Below are positions 1-12,032 of a stretch of 64,000 bases of DNA, piece by piece (within the stretch, counting starts at the first letter, position 1; each line of letters begins with the position of its first letter). Below the pieces are notes generated by a model, which saw nothing but the letters and a program-made list of their open reading frames with translations, searched no databases and was not told the origin of the DNA. The stretch is taken from the NCBI RefSeq assembly GCF_001039355.2, contig NW_019775672.1:127563-191562 (forward strand), in the 5' to 3' direction. The position numbers and the translations under genes are program-made. This DNA comes from Lingula anatina. Its lineage: Eukaryota > Brachiopoda > Lingulata > Lingulida > Lingulidae.

Positions 1-132
1 TTACTAAATATTTTGCCATGTTACTTAAATTAAAAAGTACACTTTTAAATTTTTTAATTAAAAAGTAACTGTCCACTTTTGAAAATATCCCAAAGTCATA
101 TTTTCTATCTCTGTCTTTTCTATCTCACTAAA

Positions 133-300
133 GTGCACTTGGTGTAATCAGTTTAATTGTCTGGCATGCCCCCTCGAGAAGCGAGGGGGTAATTAATTTT
201 TTGAAGAGGTAGTCATTTTGTTTTCGTGCACAAACGTTAATTACCCTCTCACTTCTGAAGGGGGCATAACAGACAGTTAAGCTGATTACATTGAATGCAC
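133..300. mobile_element. Inverted-repeat element (MITE-like) in a rhomboid intron
   Basis: Arms of about 64 bp at 133-197 and 237-300 are imperfect inverted repeats around a loop of about 40 bp. Each arm reads through GTAATCAG, a TGTCTG block, GCCCCCT and finally GGGTAATTAA at the inner end. No ORF of note. The flank at 281-373 (GCTGATTACA, then GATAGATCGATCCTGCTGG, then ACTTTATTCTGAAC) recurs at 63890-63975, so this is a dispersed family rather than a chance hairpin. Confidence 0.7.
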
Positions 301-388
301 TGTAGCAAAAATCAGTGCAGAGATAGATCGATCCTGCTGGTACAATTACTTTATTCTGAACACGCTCTATGATTTCTGTATATTTCAG

Positions 389-3300
389 AATTGGGAGGAG
401 ATGCAGCACAAGTGGATGGAGGGGGCTGGGTTCAAAGCTGTGGTTAGAATTATACTAAGTGCACCCGTCAGGCTGCTAGTTATATTTGTGTTTGGTGAGT
501 AAATGTTTGCTTGCTGACACTGTGCCTAAATCAAGTCTGTTTAATACTCAAAAGACAAGATAATGTTGATGAGGTTAGTTAAGTTTAGAAATTTAAAATT
601 AATATTTACATCTGTAAGACTTTGGTTACATAAGCAGATGATGCTGTTCATAGAGGTTTGATAATGAAAAGCACAAACTTTGATTATCATCACCAATTTG
701 AAAATACTGGTATTCTTGATATTATTTTAGAATGAGTACCTTAAGGCGTTTTACACAGAAAGCTTTATTGAAGGATTTACATGTTTATTTGTTTTAAGTT
801 AAAAGAAATATTTTTATGGTTGTTACACATAGTCTACAAATAAAAAGGCATCTAAGGTATGTTAGAATAAAGTAATATGATGCATATAACCTTTAATGAG
901 AATGCTTTATTTTATACTACCTGTATATCACACCACATCATTTGCTATATTACTTTTGCTTCCAATATATATAATACTTGAACTTTTGTCTCAAAACTAT
1001 GATATCCTCATCAAGTACTAATAGATACGTCAAGGTTCATTTCCAGTCTAATTGTCACAGCTTAACTGAGTATTATACCATCAAATATGATGTTTTTAGT
1101 TATCAGCTTACCCTAACACTTACCCTCCTCTAAAGACACAGAAAGAAATGTTTTCATGAGATTCTCACAGATAATTTCTCTGACTATTCACCAGCTGCGT
1201 GTGCAAACTTCTTTTCTGGGAAAATTTTTGCACAGCATCAATGCCATCACCCATCCAGCCTCTGGTAAGAAGTACATGATGTTCTGTTTTGATACATGAA
1301 AATCATGTTGACTGTGGTCCATTTAATATCAGAAGAGTCCATCCTCTGGCCATTCAGTATCAATAGAGTTCATCCCCTGGCCATTCAGTATCAGAAGAGT
1401 TTATCCCCTGTCCATTCAGTATCAGAAGAGTCCACTCCCCCCTACCTCCCACCTAAAGCTAAGTTGTGTATTATGCCCAGCATTAGTAATGGGTGCAATG
1501 AGGATATCAGGGATCAGATAAGCTCCTTACTTTTATGTTGTTGTACTTATTACACAGTTATGGATGGTGTGAATTCACTAAAGCTATCACAATTGGACTG
1601 GAAAAGTACCAAATCTATCTTTTTATTATAACACAAATATTCTACTAACTCTGGTGGTGGTATTATTTCCCAGCTGCTACAGATACAGGTCTTGCCATAT
1701 GGAAAAGATATTCCGAGGAAGAAGGAATGGATGAACGAAGGGTCGGGTATGCCGCCCATTTTGGAGGGGCCTTAGCAGGTTTGATATTGTGGACCAGCAT
1801 GTGTCACCCTGATTGTCAGAGTTTGTTAGGTGGTGACGCACTTCTCACTGCTTATACATACAGTGTTTTTTTTTTTTTTTCATTTGGTTCAGGTAATATT
1901 TCATATCTGCCTAAAATTGCTTATAATTGGATTGATACAGAGAAAGAATTTGTCTCTTTCTCTCTTTCTTAAACTTTTGTTTCAAAATTGAATTTGGTCA
2001 AAAATAATGTCTACATTATATATATTTTAGAAACCAAAAAGAAAGTAAAATATGTTATGTAAGCCCAGCGCACTGTGGATAAGATATTAATGCTACTGCC
2101 AGTAGCTACTGTCACTTTTCTAAATGAAACAGAGAGATGAGATCCCAATATTGCTCTGAAAATTAGGGAGATGCTTCTGATTTGATCTGTCCTGTTGATT
2201 TACCAGAGTGAGTGCTGGTATATGCATCTAGTTTTCAGATTGTCTTTGTGCACTGTGTGAACAGCTTAGTAGGTCACCATGGTCTGCAGTGTGTTTTAAG
2301 TAGCAAGTTGCTTGTCACTCCACATCACATTGTATAGCAGTGTGAGTTTTTTTCCAGATATGGTTTAGCCTGACCATGGTTTACTCAAACACAAGCATTT
2401 TTTTCCTTTTTTTTTTTTTTCTTTTTTGTATAATTTCCATTTTATTATTTTTATTCATATTTCATAATTTTAAATTTTCAGTTTCACCAAAGATCTTCAA
2501 TGTTTAGCACATTTTCATCATATTTATCACCCAAATATATATAAAGCATTCGTCTCAAAACACTCTATTTTCCTCTGATCAGCTGGGGTAGACATAGGTC
2601 TTGCTGTGTACAATCGTTATGCCTCAAGTACAAAAGAAAATGTTGGCTACGCTGCTCACTTTGGGGGTGCTCTAGCTGGTAAGACCAATATACATGTAAC
2701 ATCACACAGTTAACCCATGGTATATGGTCTTCAGGTGGCAGCAGTGCTGGGTGAAATATGGAAGTTGGTGCTTTAAGCTAGTATATATTGGGTTTACTTT
2801 TTGGAAGTGGAACTAACTCTTGTCACTGGGCAGAGAGGTGTCATTGCACTTAAAGGATTTGAATTCCTTATAAAATAATGGACATTGGTCATATAATGAT
2901 GAACTTTTTTTAGCTCTAAATGCATTGTCAAAATTGATAGCTTGCTACAGAAACAGTGTCATGATTGCTAGCTCTACATAAAAAAATCAATGAAAATATT
3001 ACATAATTATGTTAGCATGATAATATAAATATTATTTTAAACAATTAAGAGACAACAGACCTGAGATTATAATCATGTCTGGTTTTTGGTCTAAATGGAG
3101 AGTGGAAACCTACCTGCATATATTCAGTCTCCCAGATTGCAATGCAATCTTACATATTTAAAAAATTTTAAATTTAGGTATTAGTATTTTTATCAGTAAA
3201 ACAAGGAAAATGACTGCCATCTTGAATTCAGTTGCCAGCTTGAAAAATATAAAATGCCCGAATTATTGAAGAAGGCCTTAGTACTTGTGGCCAGTGCAAA

Positions 3301-4421
3301 TTTTAATTATATTAAATTGTTAAGTAACTTTTGAAATCAATTTCTGTATTTACATATGACAAATGAATAATATATTAGGGGCCATCTTGGATTTTGCTTG
3401 ATATGGCCACTGTTGATTGGTTCACCACTAATTCAGCTATAGCATGGTGCATACCTCTGTCAATCACCTTAAGTTTACCTTCAAGAATGTCTCAATGTTT
3501 TTTGTTTTTTTTTAACACTGAATAATGGTTTATCATTTTGTTTGTCTACTAACCTTACTAACAACTAATATATATTTCAGTTTTCTATGTAGTTACATAA
3601 AGGCTTGGCATTGCATGTGTCAACAGGACAATGTGGGGATGATATTTTAATATTTAAAATGCTTTCTGTTATACATGTATGTATTTATTTATTGGTAAAT
3701 TATGGTTCACAAGTTTTTTTAATGAAAAAAGCATACATGGGTATTTAATGAATGTTCTGGCATTTTTCATCATAATTAATGATTGTTATATCATAAGCAT
3801 TGTTGTAGTACATTTCAGGTAGTAGGAGTAACAATAGTTTACAAAATAATATGAGTTATCCCAATGCTTATGATATAACAATCATTTAATTATAATGAAA
3901 AAAGCATACATGGGTATTTAATGAATGTTCTGGCATTTTTCATCATAATTAAATGATTGTTATATCATAAGCATTGGGATAACTCATATTATTTTGTAAA
4001 CTATTGTTACTCCTACTACCTGAAATGTACTACAACAATGTTAAAAAAATATTGCTTGTCAGTTAATGGAATCAAGTGTCAATAACCTGAATTGAGATGT
4101 ATTTGGATGGTCTACTAGATTCAGCTCATAAAATTTCTGTTTCCTTTTAATGATTTCTGTCAAAATTAAAATTTTAATATTTTGATATTCTGTTGGGGGT
4201 CAGTTATCATACATTCATTGAACCAGTCTTTTTCCCTGTTACCAGGTGTTCTAGTGGGGAGCATAGCTTTGAAAAACCTGGACAAGAAGCCATGGGAGGT
4301 AATATTATGGTGGGTCTTCCTCGTCATCTACCTGCTTCTGGTTGCCTTTGCTGTCTTCTGGAATGGCCTTTACCCAGGATTCCCTGAGACTGACTGGGAG
4401 CCATGTTGTTCTAGTAGTTAA
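389..4421 (+). CDS. Rhomboid-family intramembrane serine protease, 3' part (5' exons lie before the window)
   Basis: Exons seen: 389-494, then either 1674-1778 or 2583-2678, then 4246-4421 ending in TAA. The first begins NWEEMQHKW and runs into a hydrophobic helix. Both middle exons encode a conserved GLA..RY block followed by GYAAHFGGALAG, whose His is the catalytic His of rhomboid TM6. The last exon encodes the seventh TM helix (around WWVFLVIYLLL and AVFWN) and ends in a short Cys tail, DWEPCC. The layout and the LKNLDKKPWE stretch resemble RHBDL1/RHBDL3 and Drosophila rhomboid, which cleave membrane-tethered ligands such as EGF-type growth factors in the secretory pathway. The catalytic Ser (GxSG, TM4) must lie in exons left of the window, so activity cannot be confirmed here. 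Exon 389 starts in phase 0. Confident as to family, less so as to subfamily. Confidence 0.9.
1674..1778 (+). CDS. Rhomboid alternative exon A (catalytic His)
   Basis: This 105-nt exon has an acceptor after TTTCCCAG and a donor CAG|GTTTGA, which is weaker than usual. It starts with CT, completing a split Ala codon, and ends with one base of a Gly codon. It encodes DTGLAIWKRYSEEEGMDERR followed by GYAAHFGGALAG. Its borders have exactly the phases of the exon at 2583-2678, so either can join 494 to 4246 in frame. Including both would still keep the frame but would duplicate the TM6 region and should destroy the rhomboid fold. Confidence 0.8.
2583..2678 (+). CDS. Rhomboid alternative exon B (catalytic His)
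   Basis: This 96-nt exon has an acceptor after TCTGATCAG and a strong donor CTG|GTAAGA. It encodes VDIGLAVYNRYASSTKENVG followed by YAAHFGGALAG. The product is three residues shorter than that of exon A in the loop before TM6, and has identical flanking phases. The TM6 block containing the catalytic His is the same in both exons while the preceding loop differs, the pattern expected of a tandem exon duplication used in a mutually exclusive way. Confidence 0.8.
3721..4040. repeat. Long near-perfect palindrome with an added direct repeat
   Basis: Positions 3799-3902 and 3937-4040 are inverted copies of 104 bp with only one or two mismatches, separated by a 34-bp loop. The loop and its edge (AAAGCATACATGGGTATTTA and on) also occur as a direct repeat at 3721-3780. 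It lies in the rhomboid intron before the last exon. It may be a snap-back duplication, a foldback element or a cloning/assembly artefact. Confidence 0.85.
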
Positions 4422-4490
4422 AAGATCCATGCAGTAATGAATGGAACAGGACTACCAAAGAGTGACTGGACACCATGTTGTAGTGTATGA

Positions 4491-5907
4491 GAATTTTTCA
4501 CACACTTTACTCTGTCTTATCCTTTTTTAAGAATTATTACAATATTTGGCCATCTCAAAAAAGAAAAAAAAAGTAGAACTTACCAGTATAATTAGATCTA
4601 CTATTTGCTATAAAGCAATTATGTTAACTTCTTTCTTAAAAAATCAATCAAAAAATATTTGGGTCCAACATTTTAGATAATTTAAGTACAATTGTTACTT
4701 AACCAAAACTGGCAACATATCAGGAACATAAATGTGTTGTTATATGACAACAGTGCAGGGATTCAGATATGTATCTGGAGCAGCTTCAAGTTTTAATTTT
4801 TCTTTTTGTTCAGGATGAATCATGCTTTGTATCAGTATAGAACTGGTAGTAGAAGCCTTGAGCTTACTTATGTTATCACAAAGACTATCAATTTCTTAAC
4901 TTACAGTACTTACATGTTTCTGTGGTTATAAAAGCATTGTAGTTCACCCTGAATGTGTGCAATTCTTGGTATCATCCAAGAATATAACCTGCAGCCCATA
5001 GGCATTTAAAAAGTAAGTAGCGAGTAAAATTCTTTTGAATTGCAAATGTGATTGACAGTAATTAACCTGTATTTTATGTATAGGGTTTAGAAATTGTGTT
5101 CATTTGCATTGTAAGCAAATTGCTTCACATTTAATAGATAAATATAATTTAATTGAATGTTAATTAAAACATTAAAATTCTAATATACCACTTAATATGC
5201 ATTTTAAAACTTATATTGGATATCATGATGTGCAAACTACGAGCAAAGATATGGTTTGTATTTATGTCACACTGATGTAGCTTTTATGGCAGTTATTTAT
5301 GTTTTTGAAATTTTTATTTTTATGTAAATCAGAGAAGAATTTCATCATCTGTGTTATGTTGCAGTTTTTTTTTCCATGAGAGACATTGATATATTGGAGG
5401 TAATATTAGTTGTCAATATTAGCTGTTGATTGAAAAAATACTTTATTTTTATGTATTTTTAAAACTCAAGACTGGAAATGTGAAAGTATGTCATAGAACA
5501 TATCAAGTATAAAAGCATTTGAAATCTCTTAAAATGTCATTATATGATAATATTTTTTAGTTTTGTCTTATAGAAGTATTTTTTCTTTTGACAGTGTAGC
5601 TTCATATTTTATTTAACAAAGACATTTTATAATAAGGAGAACACGCTGTCTATAGTCATCAACATGGCCACTTTTGGCATGCAACATAAATGGTTTATTA
5701 GTAGCATTAGGCTTCTTTGTACAGTTGGAAAGGTCAGCTCATATCCTTGATATTACATTGTCCATTCACTATGTAAGCCTGAGTCAAAACACCTAAACAC
5801 TGGTCCATGGCAAAGATGGCTAGTCATTGGGTTAATTTAATTATTATCATCTATGACACTGGTGCTCCTTACAGCATCCATCTATATCCATATCAAAGGT
5901 AAGCCTC

Positions 5908-5946
<39 letters not shown>

Positions 5947-6694
5947 GAATTGTTACTGTTCTCTAGTCAACAATCATAACAGCATTTTTGTAACAATTTA
6001 TCCTGGTGCTCTCTCATATGAGATGCAACATGTAAAAAAATACCAGTACCTGAGTTAATCCATGGGCCTGTGAAAGAGAAATGACAAATAAAACTTTACA
6101 TTTTCGAGGCACTGCTTGGTGTCATCCAGGCAGTGTCTTTGGATGAAGTTTGGGGGGGGGGGGGATGATTAAATGATTAATTTTTGTACTTAACACTTTA
6201 ATGACAACCAGATCAGACATTAATACACTTATGCTTCATTAGGATGGTTTTAGCACTGGCTTATAGTAATGAACATAATACCATGTAGGGTAAATGTTCA
6301 CATTCTGTTCAATGACTACAAATCTTTACGTGATTCCAATAAATATATTTACTTATTCTAAATCCCTTGTTATAATATTTACAATATATTTAAAAACATA
6401 TGCAATGTACTTTATTATATATTTTTATTTTACATAAAAACAAACATTGCTGAAATAATATAACATTATTATCTCCAGTAGGCAATGTTTAAAAACTCCA
6501 TCAAGAGCATAATTTATAATTTACCAAAAAGAAAATAAATAATTTTTTCACCTTTATTTCCTGTCACCCTTTGCAACTCTCACTGAACTGACTGCAGTAT
6601 GTATGTCTGTGTGTGTTTTGGCCATAAAATTGTCAGCACATCACCATTTCCTCCTAATATTGACTTTCTTGAAACTATTAATATACACAACATT
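4491..6694. other. Intergenic region between convergent rhomboid and COQ4 genes
   Basis: AT-rich sequence holding the two 3' UTRs, with no credible ORF. It contains a (TA)n run at about 5910-5943, a G run near 6151-6164, and, on the minus strand, an AATAAA signal (TTTATT at 6553-6558) suitably placed for the COQ4 transcript. Confidence 0.6.
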
Positions 6695-9600
6695 TCACTT
6701 GACTTCACTATTTTGATCATCAATGAGAGAAATATTCAGTTCTTTCCTAAACTCCTTGATGTCCCTCTCCCAATGTTTTTCATAGTAAACGCACATCAGG
6801 TTATTTGCATTATATCCCGTCTTGAGTGACCATGGCAAATACAACTCTGCATACTTCTTTCGCCACCTGTAAGTGAACAAAAACATCCACTTGATACATT
6901 TGCTTTCATTAATTTTGTAAATAACTGGCCTATTTTAGCTGTGCTAACTGAACAGGCCAAACTATTCCTTATGGTTAAATCTCTAAGATTTTGATTAATT
7001 TTCCAAACACTTTTGGATTATTTCGCCCTTAAAAGAAGATGGGTTCCAACATTTCCTGTTTCATCGCCTGAAGCATTACGTAAATATACTTCACTTGTTT
7101 CAAACCTGCTAGGCCCAAGCATGACCCAAATGATTTGTGTGTTTGCCCTGGTACCCAACAGAAAGGTGCAAACACAATCACATACCTGTGTTTGTGATCA
7201 AATAGCTAGCTCTCAATACAACTACAAACACACACACATAGAGAGATCTACCCAGATTTTAACCCAGTTCAAACACACCAATGGGTTTACCTTGGTCCAA
7301 ACCTGACAGGTCCAAACACAGCCCCAAGCACACACATTGGTAGGCCTGTTTGGAATGCCTCCACCCATTTCACTGCCACCTCGCCCAGCATGTTAGGCTT
7401 CATGCCACAGACTGTGTGCACCAAGTCATGGATCTGGCGATAACGCAACATCACATAAGCAAGTTCAACATCATCTACAAAGGACACAGGGAGTCTTGCA
7501 TCTGGACTGAAACCCTGAAATTAATTTTAAATAAAAATTGAATACTTCTTTTATTTTTCATATTTATTTAAAACAGGACATCTTTCTTAAGTCCTGGATT
7601 GACTTAATGGTTCTTACAATATCTTTTTGTGTGTGCAGACCATTATTAGAAAATTCATTTTGCAAAGGAATGCCATGTTTCAAATACTTGTTAATATTAT
7701 GTCTGACTCATCAATCTGTATGGAAGGTATGATATGAATATCCCTACCTTGAACATAATTTTAATTAAATTAAATTAAATACATCCAATTTATGGAAAGT
7801 TATTTTTCTGGACTAAACCAAATAAACCCCTACTGATACTCTGGTGTTTTCTCTTACATTCGTATTCAAAAAATTCCAGTAATGCTTTCCAAATGTGTTC
7901 TCTGGTAGGTTCTCTAAGAATGGCAGGTCCACTGTCCGGGAGTTGATCACTGGTTTTTCTCTGAAATAGTCGAGAGCTACATTATATTTCAGTGATCATA
8001 TCCGTACATAAGGGTTTCATGGTAAAAAGTCCACTTTTTTCAGAAAAAGAACCCCCTTTGAGTTGGCTGACTAAAGGCCTGCATATCACCTTTAAATGAT
8101 CACCCAAACAGTTGTTACCATTCAGTTATACATGTACTTATTTTCTGGAACCATCTGATTGCGAAATTCCTCCGACTCGGTCATTAACTAAACAATCAAC
8201 TGGGCGACTTGTGCCCCTGTTCATAGATTACTTTGCATTTTCTGTCTACGTGCACTTACTGTAAGATCTGTTTCCCCTCAGGGTGGTTTTGCATGTTTCT
8301 TCTGATCAACTGCAATGAAAAGTAACCAGTTGTCTCCCCAAATGTGGCTATCATATCTGTAAAGTTTAATAAGGTTATAAAAAGGTGGAAATTACATTTT
8401 ATGTATTAAAAAAAATAAGCTAAGATTTTAAATATAAGTTAACATTTTTCAAGATCAATGATACGAGTTCTTAAAGCAAATGATCAGCATGCAGATATAT
8501 TTGAGGTTATAACACTATCATTTTCTTGTGCATGTTAACAAGTCTGGCATTGATTTATATAGAAACCCCGCCTCTTGCTACATCCTGATCTTGTCTTTTA
8601 ATTCAAATATGTACATGTACCATAATAAAGAAACTTATAATGTGTAAACAAAACTAAAGAAAATATCAAAAATGTTACGATCACTTTTAAATAATACAAG
8701 TCAACCAATGTTTTTTTTTTTTTATCTTCTTTTATCTACAGCTGATGGTAACCAAGATAATTTTTCATCAAAAATTCTCATTCTTACCATCCCTCCAAGG
8801 ATTTGTTATTGCCATGACCCCTGAGCCTACAGCCAATAATGACTTCTGTAGTAGTGTAGTAGAAATGTGACCAGGATACAGCACATCATACTGGCTGCAG
8901 TACTGTGCAGAGAAATCTTTATCCATCCTGTCATCTGTGTCACTGTCTGAGGAGGAAGAATCAGAGGAAGAGGAGTCTGATGATGATGAATGAAAGGGTT
9001 CCTTCAGACCAGCTGTATAAGTCCTATTGCTATCTGTAAAGGCAGATTATCTGTGTAAATTTTCTGTCAGACACTTAACAGGATAAGAATTTACCTAAAA
9101 CAATTTTTCAGGTTAGATAAGCAGTTTTTTTTCAGTTTTACTATATATATATAACTGCACAGTTGAATTTCTTTTAAATCTACTAGTATATACATAAATA
9201 TTTATCTATTTATCTATTGGGAAAAGTAATTCTCCATCCCAACTGTTAAGTCTTTTTTTTTAATTCAGTAATGTGGTGACTGATCAATGTCTCTTTCATT
9301 CAAATAAATTAGTTTGGACATTTACTTATTTCACCGTCTCCAGTACGGGTTCCTTAGGAATACTGCAGAAGTGCAAAACTGCTTTATTACAAGTATACTG
9401 TAGTAAATTATTATTTCAACCATAACTGAATATCCATGGCCATCTTGTATGACGGGTTTACTAGTACTATTTTCCAGCATAACAGCATAAAACTCATTAA
9501 GCAACGCATGGCAAATAATCAAACATGATATGCTTCATGACATGTCAAATCACGTACTGTACACAAACTCGCCCACACAATTTTTCACCAATGTCAAATG

Positions 9601-9821
9601 ACAACTTTCATCAAGGACAACAAAATTGAACTGATGCACTGGTAATAGTCTGGTATCTATATGATATATAAGATTTCACCTTCGTTTTCTAAATGTGTGT
9701 AGCCTCTCCTTTGCTGAATAAGGTATGCAACAGATATATTTCTTTGCCTTGACAATATACATTTTCGACAAGTATTAAACAAGTATGCAGCCAGCGTTAC
9801 GTTTCTCACGGGCGCTGACAT
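6695..9821 (-). CDS. COQ4: Ubiquinone biosynthesis protein COQ4, mitochondrial
   Basis: Coding exons on the minus strand, 5' to 3': 9821-9680, 9033-8788, 8356-8260, 7960-7858, 7514-7303, 6866-6695; total 972 nt, 323 aa. The N-terminus is Arg-rich with little acid ([17 protein letters not shown]...), as in mitochondrial presequences. The core begins at [20 protein letters not shown], followed by [25 protein letters not shown] and the metal-binding motif HDLVH...MLGE (HDxxH-x11-E), then [13 protein letters not shown] and PWSLKTG. COQ4 organises the matrix CoQ-synthesis complex and in humans has been linked to oxidative decarboxylation of the ring. It is longer than human COQ4 (about 265 aa), mainly because exon 2 encodes a Ser/Asp-rich run before the core. 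Exon 5 uses a donor AG|GTTTGG. The ATG lies 183 bp from that of divergent DNLZ. Confidence 0.95.
8011..8060 (-). repeat. Fragment of a dispersed repeat, also at 57551
   Basis: The reverse complement (GGGGGTTCTTTTTCTGAAA, then GGACTTTTTACCATGAAAC) matches 57566-57612 at roughly 85 percent by eye. It lies in the COQ4 intron between the exons at 7960 and 8260. Confidence 0.6.
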
Positions 9822-10004
9822 CTTTGGTGACCTCTACATTGCGCATGTCATGTGGGACAGGAAGTTGCATGTGCAATGAGCTCACTGTTGACGATTAATG
9901 ATGGAGTTTTCACCTTTTTGAGTACCAGAGCACAGAACTTTCGATCTAATCCGGTGGAAATATATTTTATGTATACAGGAGTATTTAAAGAACATACCAG
10001 GAAG
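9822..10004. promoter_or_regulatory. Bidirectional promoter, COQ4 / DNLZ
   Basis: The 183 bp between the two divergent start codons must hold both 5' UTRs or core promoters, unless DNLZ starts further left. TGCGCATG at 9840-9847 resembles an NRF1 half-site. No TATA box is clear. If DNLZ uses the in-frame ATG at 9876 the gap is only 54 bp. Confidence 0.55.
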
Positions 10005-11156
10005 ATGATAACAAAATATTTTGGTAATTATGTAGTGAACATTGCTATTTTATCATCACGACTTTCATCGTTGCCAAAACGAAGATCCTTCTGTTTTACA
10101 GTTAGAAGACGATCAACATTTGATCCTGTCTTAAAGGAAACAAACTTTTGTTGTCGATCGGCGTCCATTTCAGCGCCTCAAAGAATATGTTGTTCTCCAT
10201 TTTTGTCTTCAAACTCGAATTTTACACAACAAAATACAGGGTTGTTTTGCCAGAATAGATATTGGTGCTCTGGGAAAAACGACGTTGGCACTGGAGCACC
10301 TGATAAAAATGATGTAGATTCTGATGTCAGCTCAGATACACAGGATGAGGAATCTCTGGGACAAGTAAAGCCCAGACTGGCCATGGTATTTACATGTAAA
10401 GTGTGCAGCACTAGGGCTGCTAAGACATTCTCTAAACTTGCCTACGAGAAGGGGATTGTTATCATACGATGTCCCGGTTGTGAAAGTCTTCACTTAATTG
10501 CTGATAACCTGGGATGGTTTAAACACTTTGAGCACAGGTAAGACTTTTCATTTGGCATTGGAAATGATGCTAGTGTGTCTAGGACTTTCAAAACGGGATT
10601 CATGATAAAATGCCCTGAATGTACATGTACAAGGCTGCATTGCATACAGTGTACTAGTTGACAATATTGATGTGAAAATAGTTTCATTGGATCTTAGTTT
10701 AAATAGTCAGAAAGGTTTCATTTATGACAGTTGTGACCAAGTCTGTCAGAGTGAACAGACGAAACAGTCAACAGGTAAATCATATTTCAGGATCTATCAT
10801 AAATCATAAAATGAAATCTTTCTGAATGACAATATTGATGTTTGTCTTGCTTTTAAAATGTCCGTTGTGCTTTATGTTTCCAATTCAGTTTTTTTATCAT
10901 TTATTTTCCTTCAGTAAATTTTCACTCAAATTTTTAAAAAATATGACATTAAAAATTATATGCTCCATAAAAGTTGATGCATACTCTTATTTTTTGTAGA
11001 AATGTTGAAGAGATGTTGGCAGCTCGAGGAGAGGAAGTAAAGAAAATGCTGGCCGATGAAAACATAAATCTAAGTGTTGAGGACATTGCAGGGAAGGAAA
11101 ACCTAGAAAAAATTCAGGAATTGTTGCATTTAGAACAGCAAAGTGAGAAATCATGA
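10005..11156 (+). CDS. DNLZ: DNL-type zinc-finger protein (mitochondrial Hsp70 escort, Zim17/Hep1 family)
   Basis: Exons 10005-10537 and 11000-11156 give 229 aa. I chose the ATG at 10005 because what follows (MITKYFGNYVVNIAILSSRL and then many Arg/Ser) reads as a mitochondrial presequence; an in-frame ATG at 9876 would add 43 residues. The conserved domain has two CxxC pairs, CKVCSTRAAK and CPGCESLHLIADNLGWF, binding one zinc, as in Zim17/Hep1. The protein keeps mitochondrial Hsp70 soluble for import and Fe-S work. Exon 2 encodes a charged helical tail. AATAAA at 11409-11414 is a plausible polyadenylation signal. The pairing with COQ4 puts two mitochondrial genes on one promoter. Confidence 0.93.
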
Positions 11157-11996
11157 AGACGATTTGTGGAGACATTGGCACGGCTTTTTAGTAGTGTGTC
11201 AGCCATTTCTAATCTGTATATTCTATTTGTCAGTTTTGATGGTTGTCTTGTCACATATGCCCAACTTATAATTGTTTTTTTTTATTTATTTATTTGACCT
11301 GTGCCATCTACAGCTAACCCCTTTAGATTTGATAGTCATCCATTATGAACGCGTTTTGCATTTTGAGGCCAGGAAGAGAGAAAATTTAAGATGAAACATT
11401 CTTTAAATAATAAAGATTACATGTGTTAAATCATTGGTGTCCATATCTTTTTTTTAATCAACTACAATTATTTAAGTAATGTTTTTAACATTTTTTGTAC
11501 TTTATTGCTTTTTCATGTAGAAATGAAAACGTATAACACTGTATGCATAAAAGTGTACAGTGACGTTTTCATAAATCTTATTCAAAGTTCTGATATTTAC
11601 ATCATACATCATACAATCTAGTTAGATTTAGAATTTACAACAGCAACTAAATATATCATGGTGAAGACGTTCCCAATAACATTTATATAGCACGTTTCTA
11701 AAATGTAAGATATTCATAATCATATCTGAACTTTTTTAACAATGAAATATATTTGGCAATGTCCAGTTGTTTCCTCTCTTTATTAAGTGAAAGTAACAAA
11801 TACTTTGTCTGCCATTTGCAGCAGAATGGGACATTTCATACCAAATGACATTTAATACCAGTTTGCAACAAAATATATAAGATCACGTGTCTAGATTTTC
11901 TTGAAAGAATATATACATTAAATGAAAAGTGACTATCACACTTTTACATGGTTCTTCTAAGTTATTCACAAATTACCATCAATTCAATCAAAAATA

Positions 11997-12032
<36 letters not shown>

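Noticed and set aside
1296-1631. 111-aa frame with repeated PFSI/HSVSEES segments
   Set aside because: It arises from a short local repeat (CCATTCAGTATCAGAAGAG) in a rhomboid intron and has no similarity or splice support.
9852-9878. Extension of DNLZ to a non-ATG codon at 9852 or ATG at 9876
   Set aside because: The first is GTG, and the ATG at 9876 would put another sequence before the good mitochondrial presequence starting at 10005.
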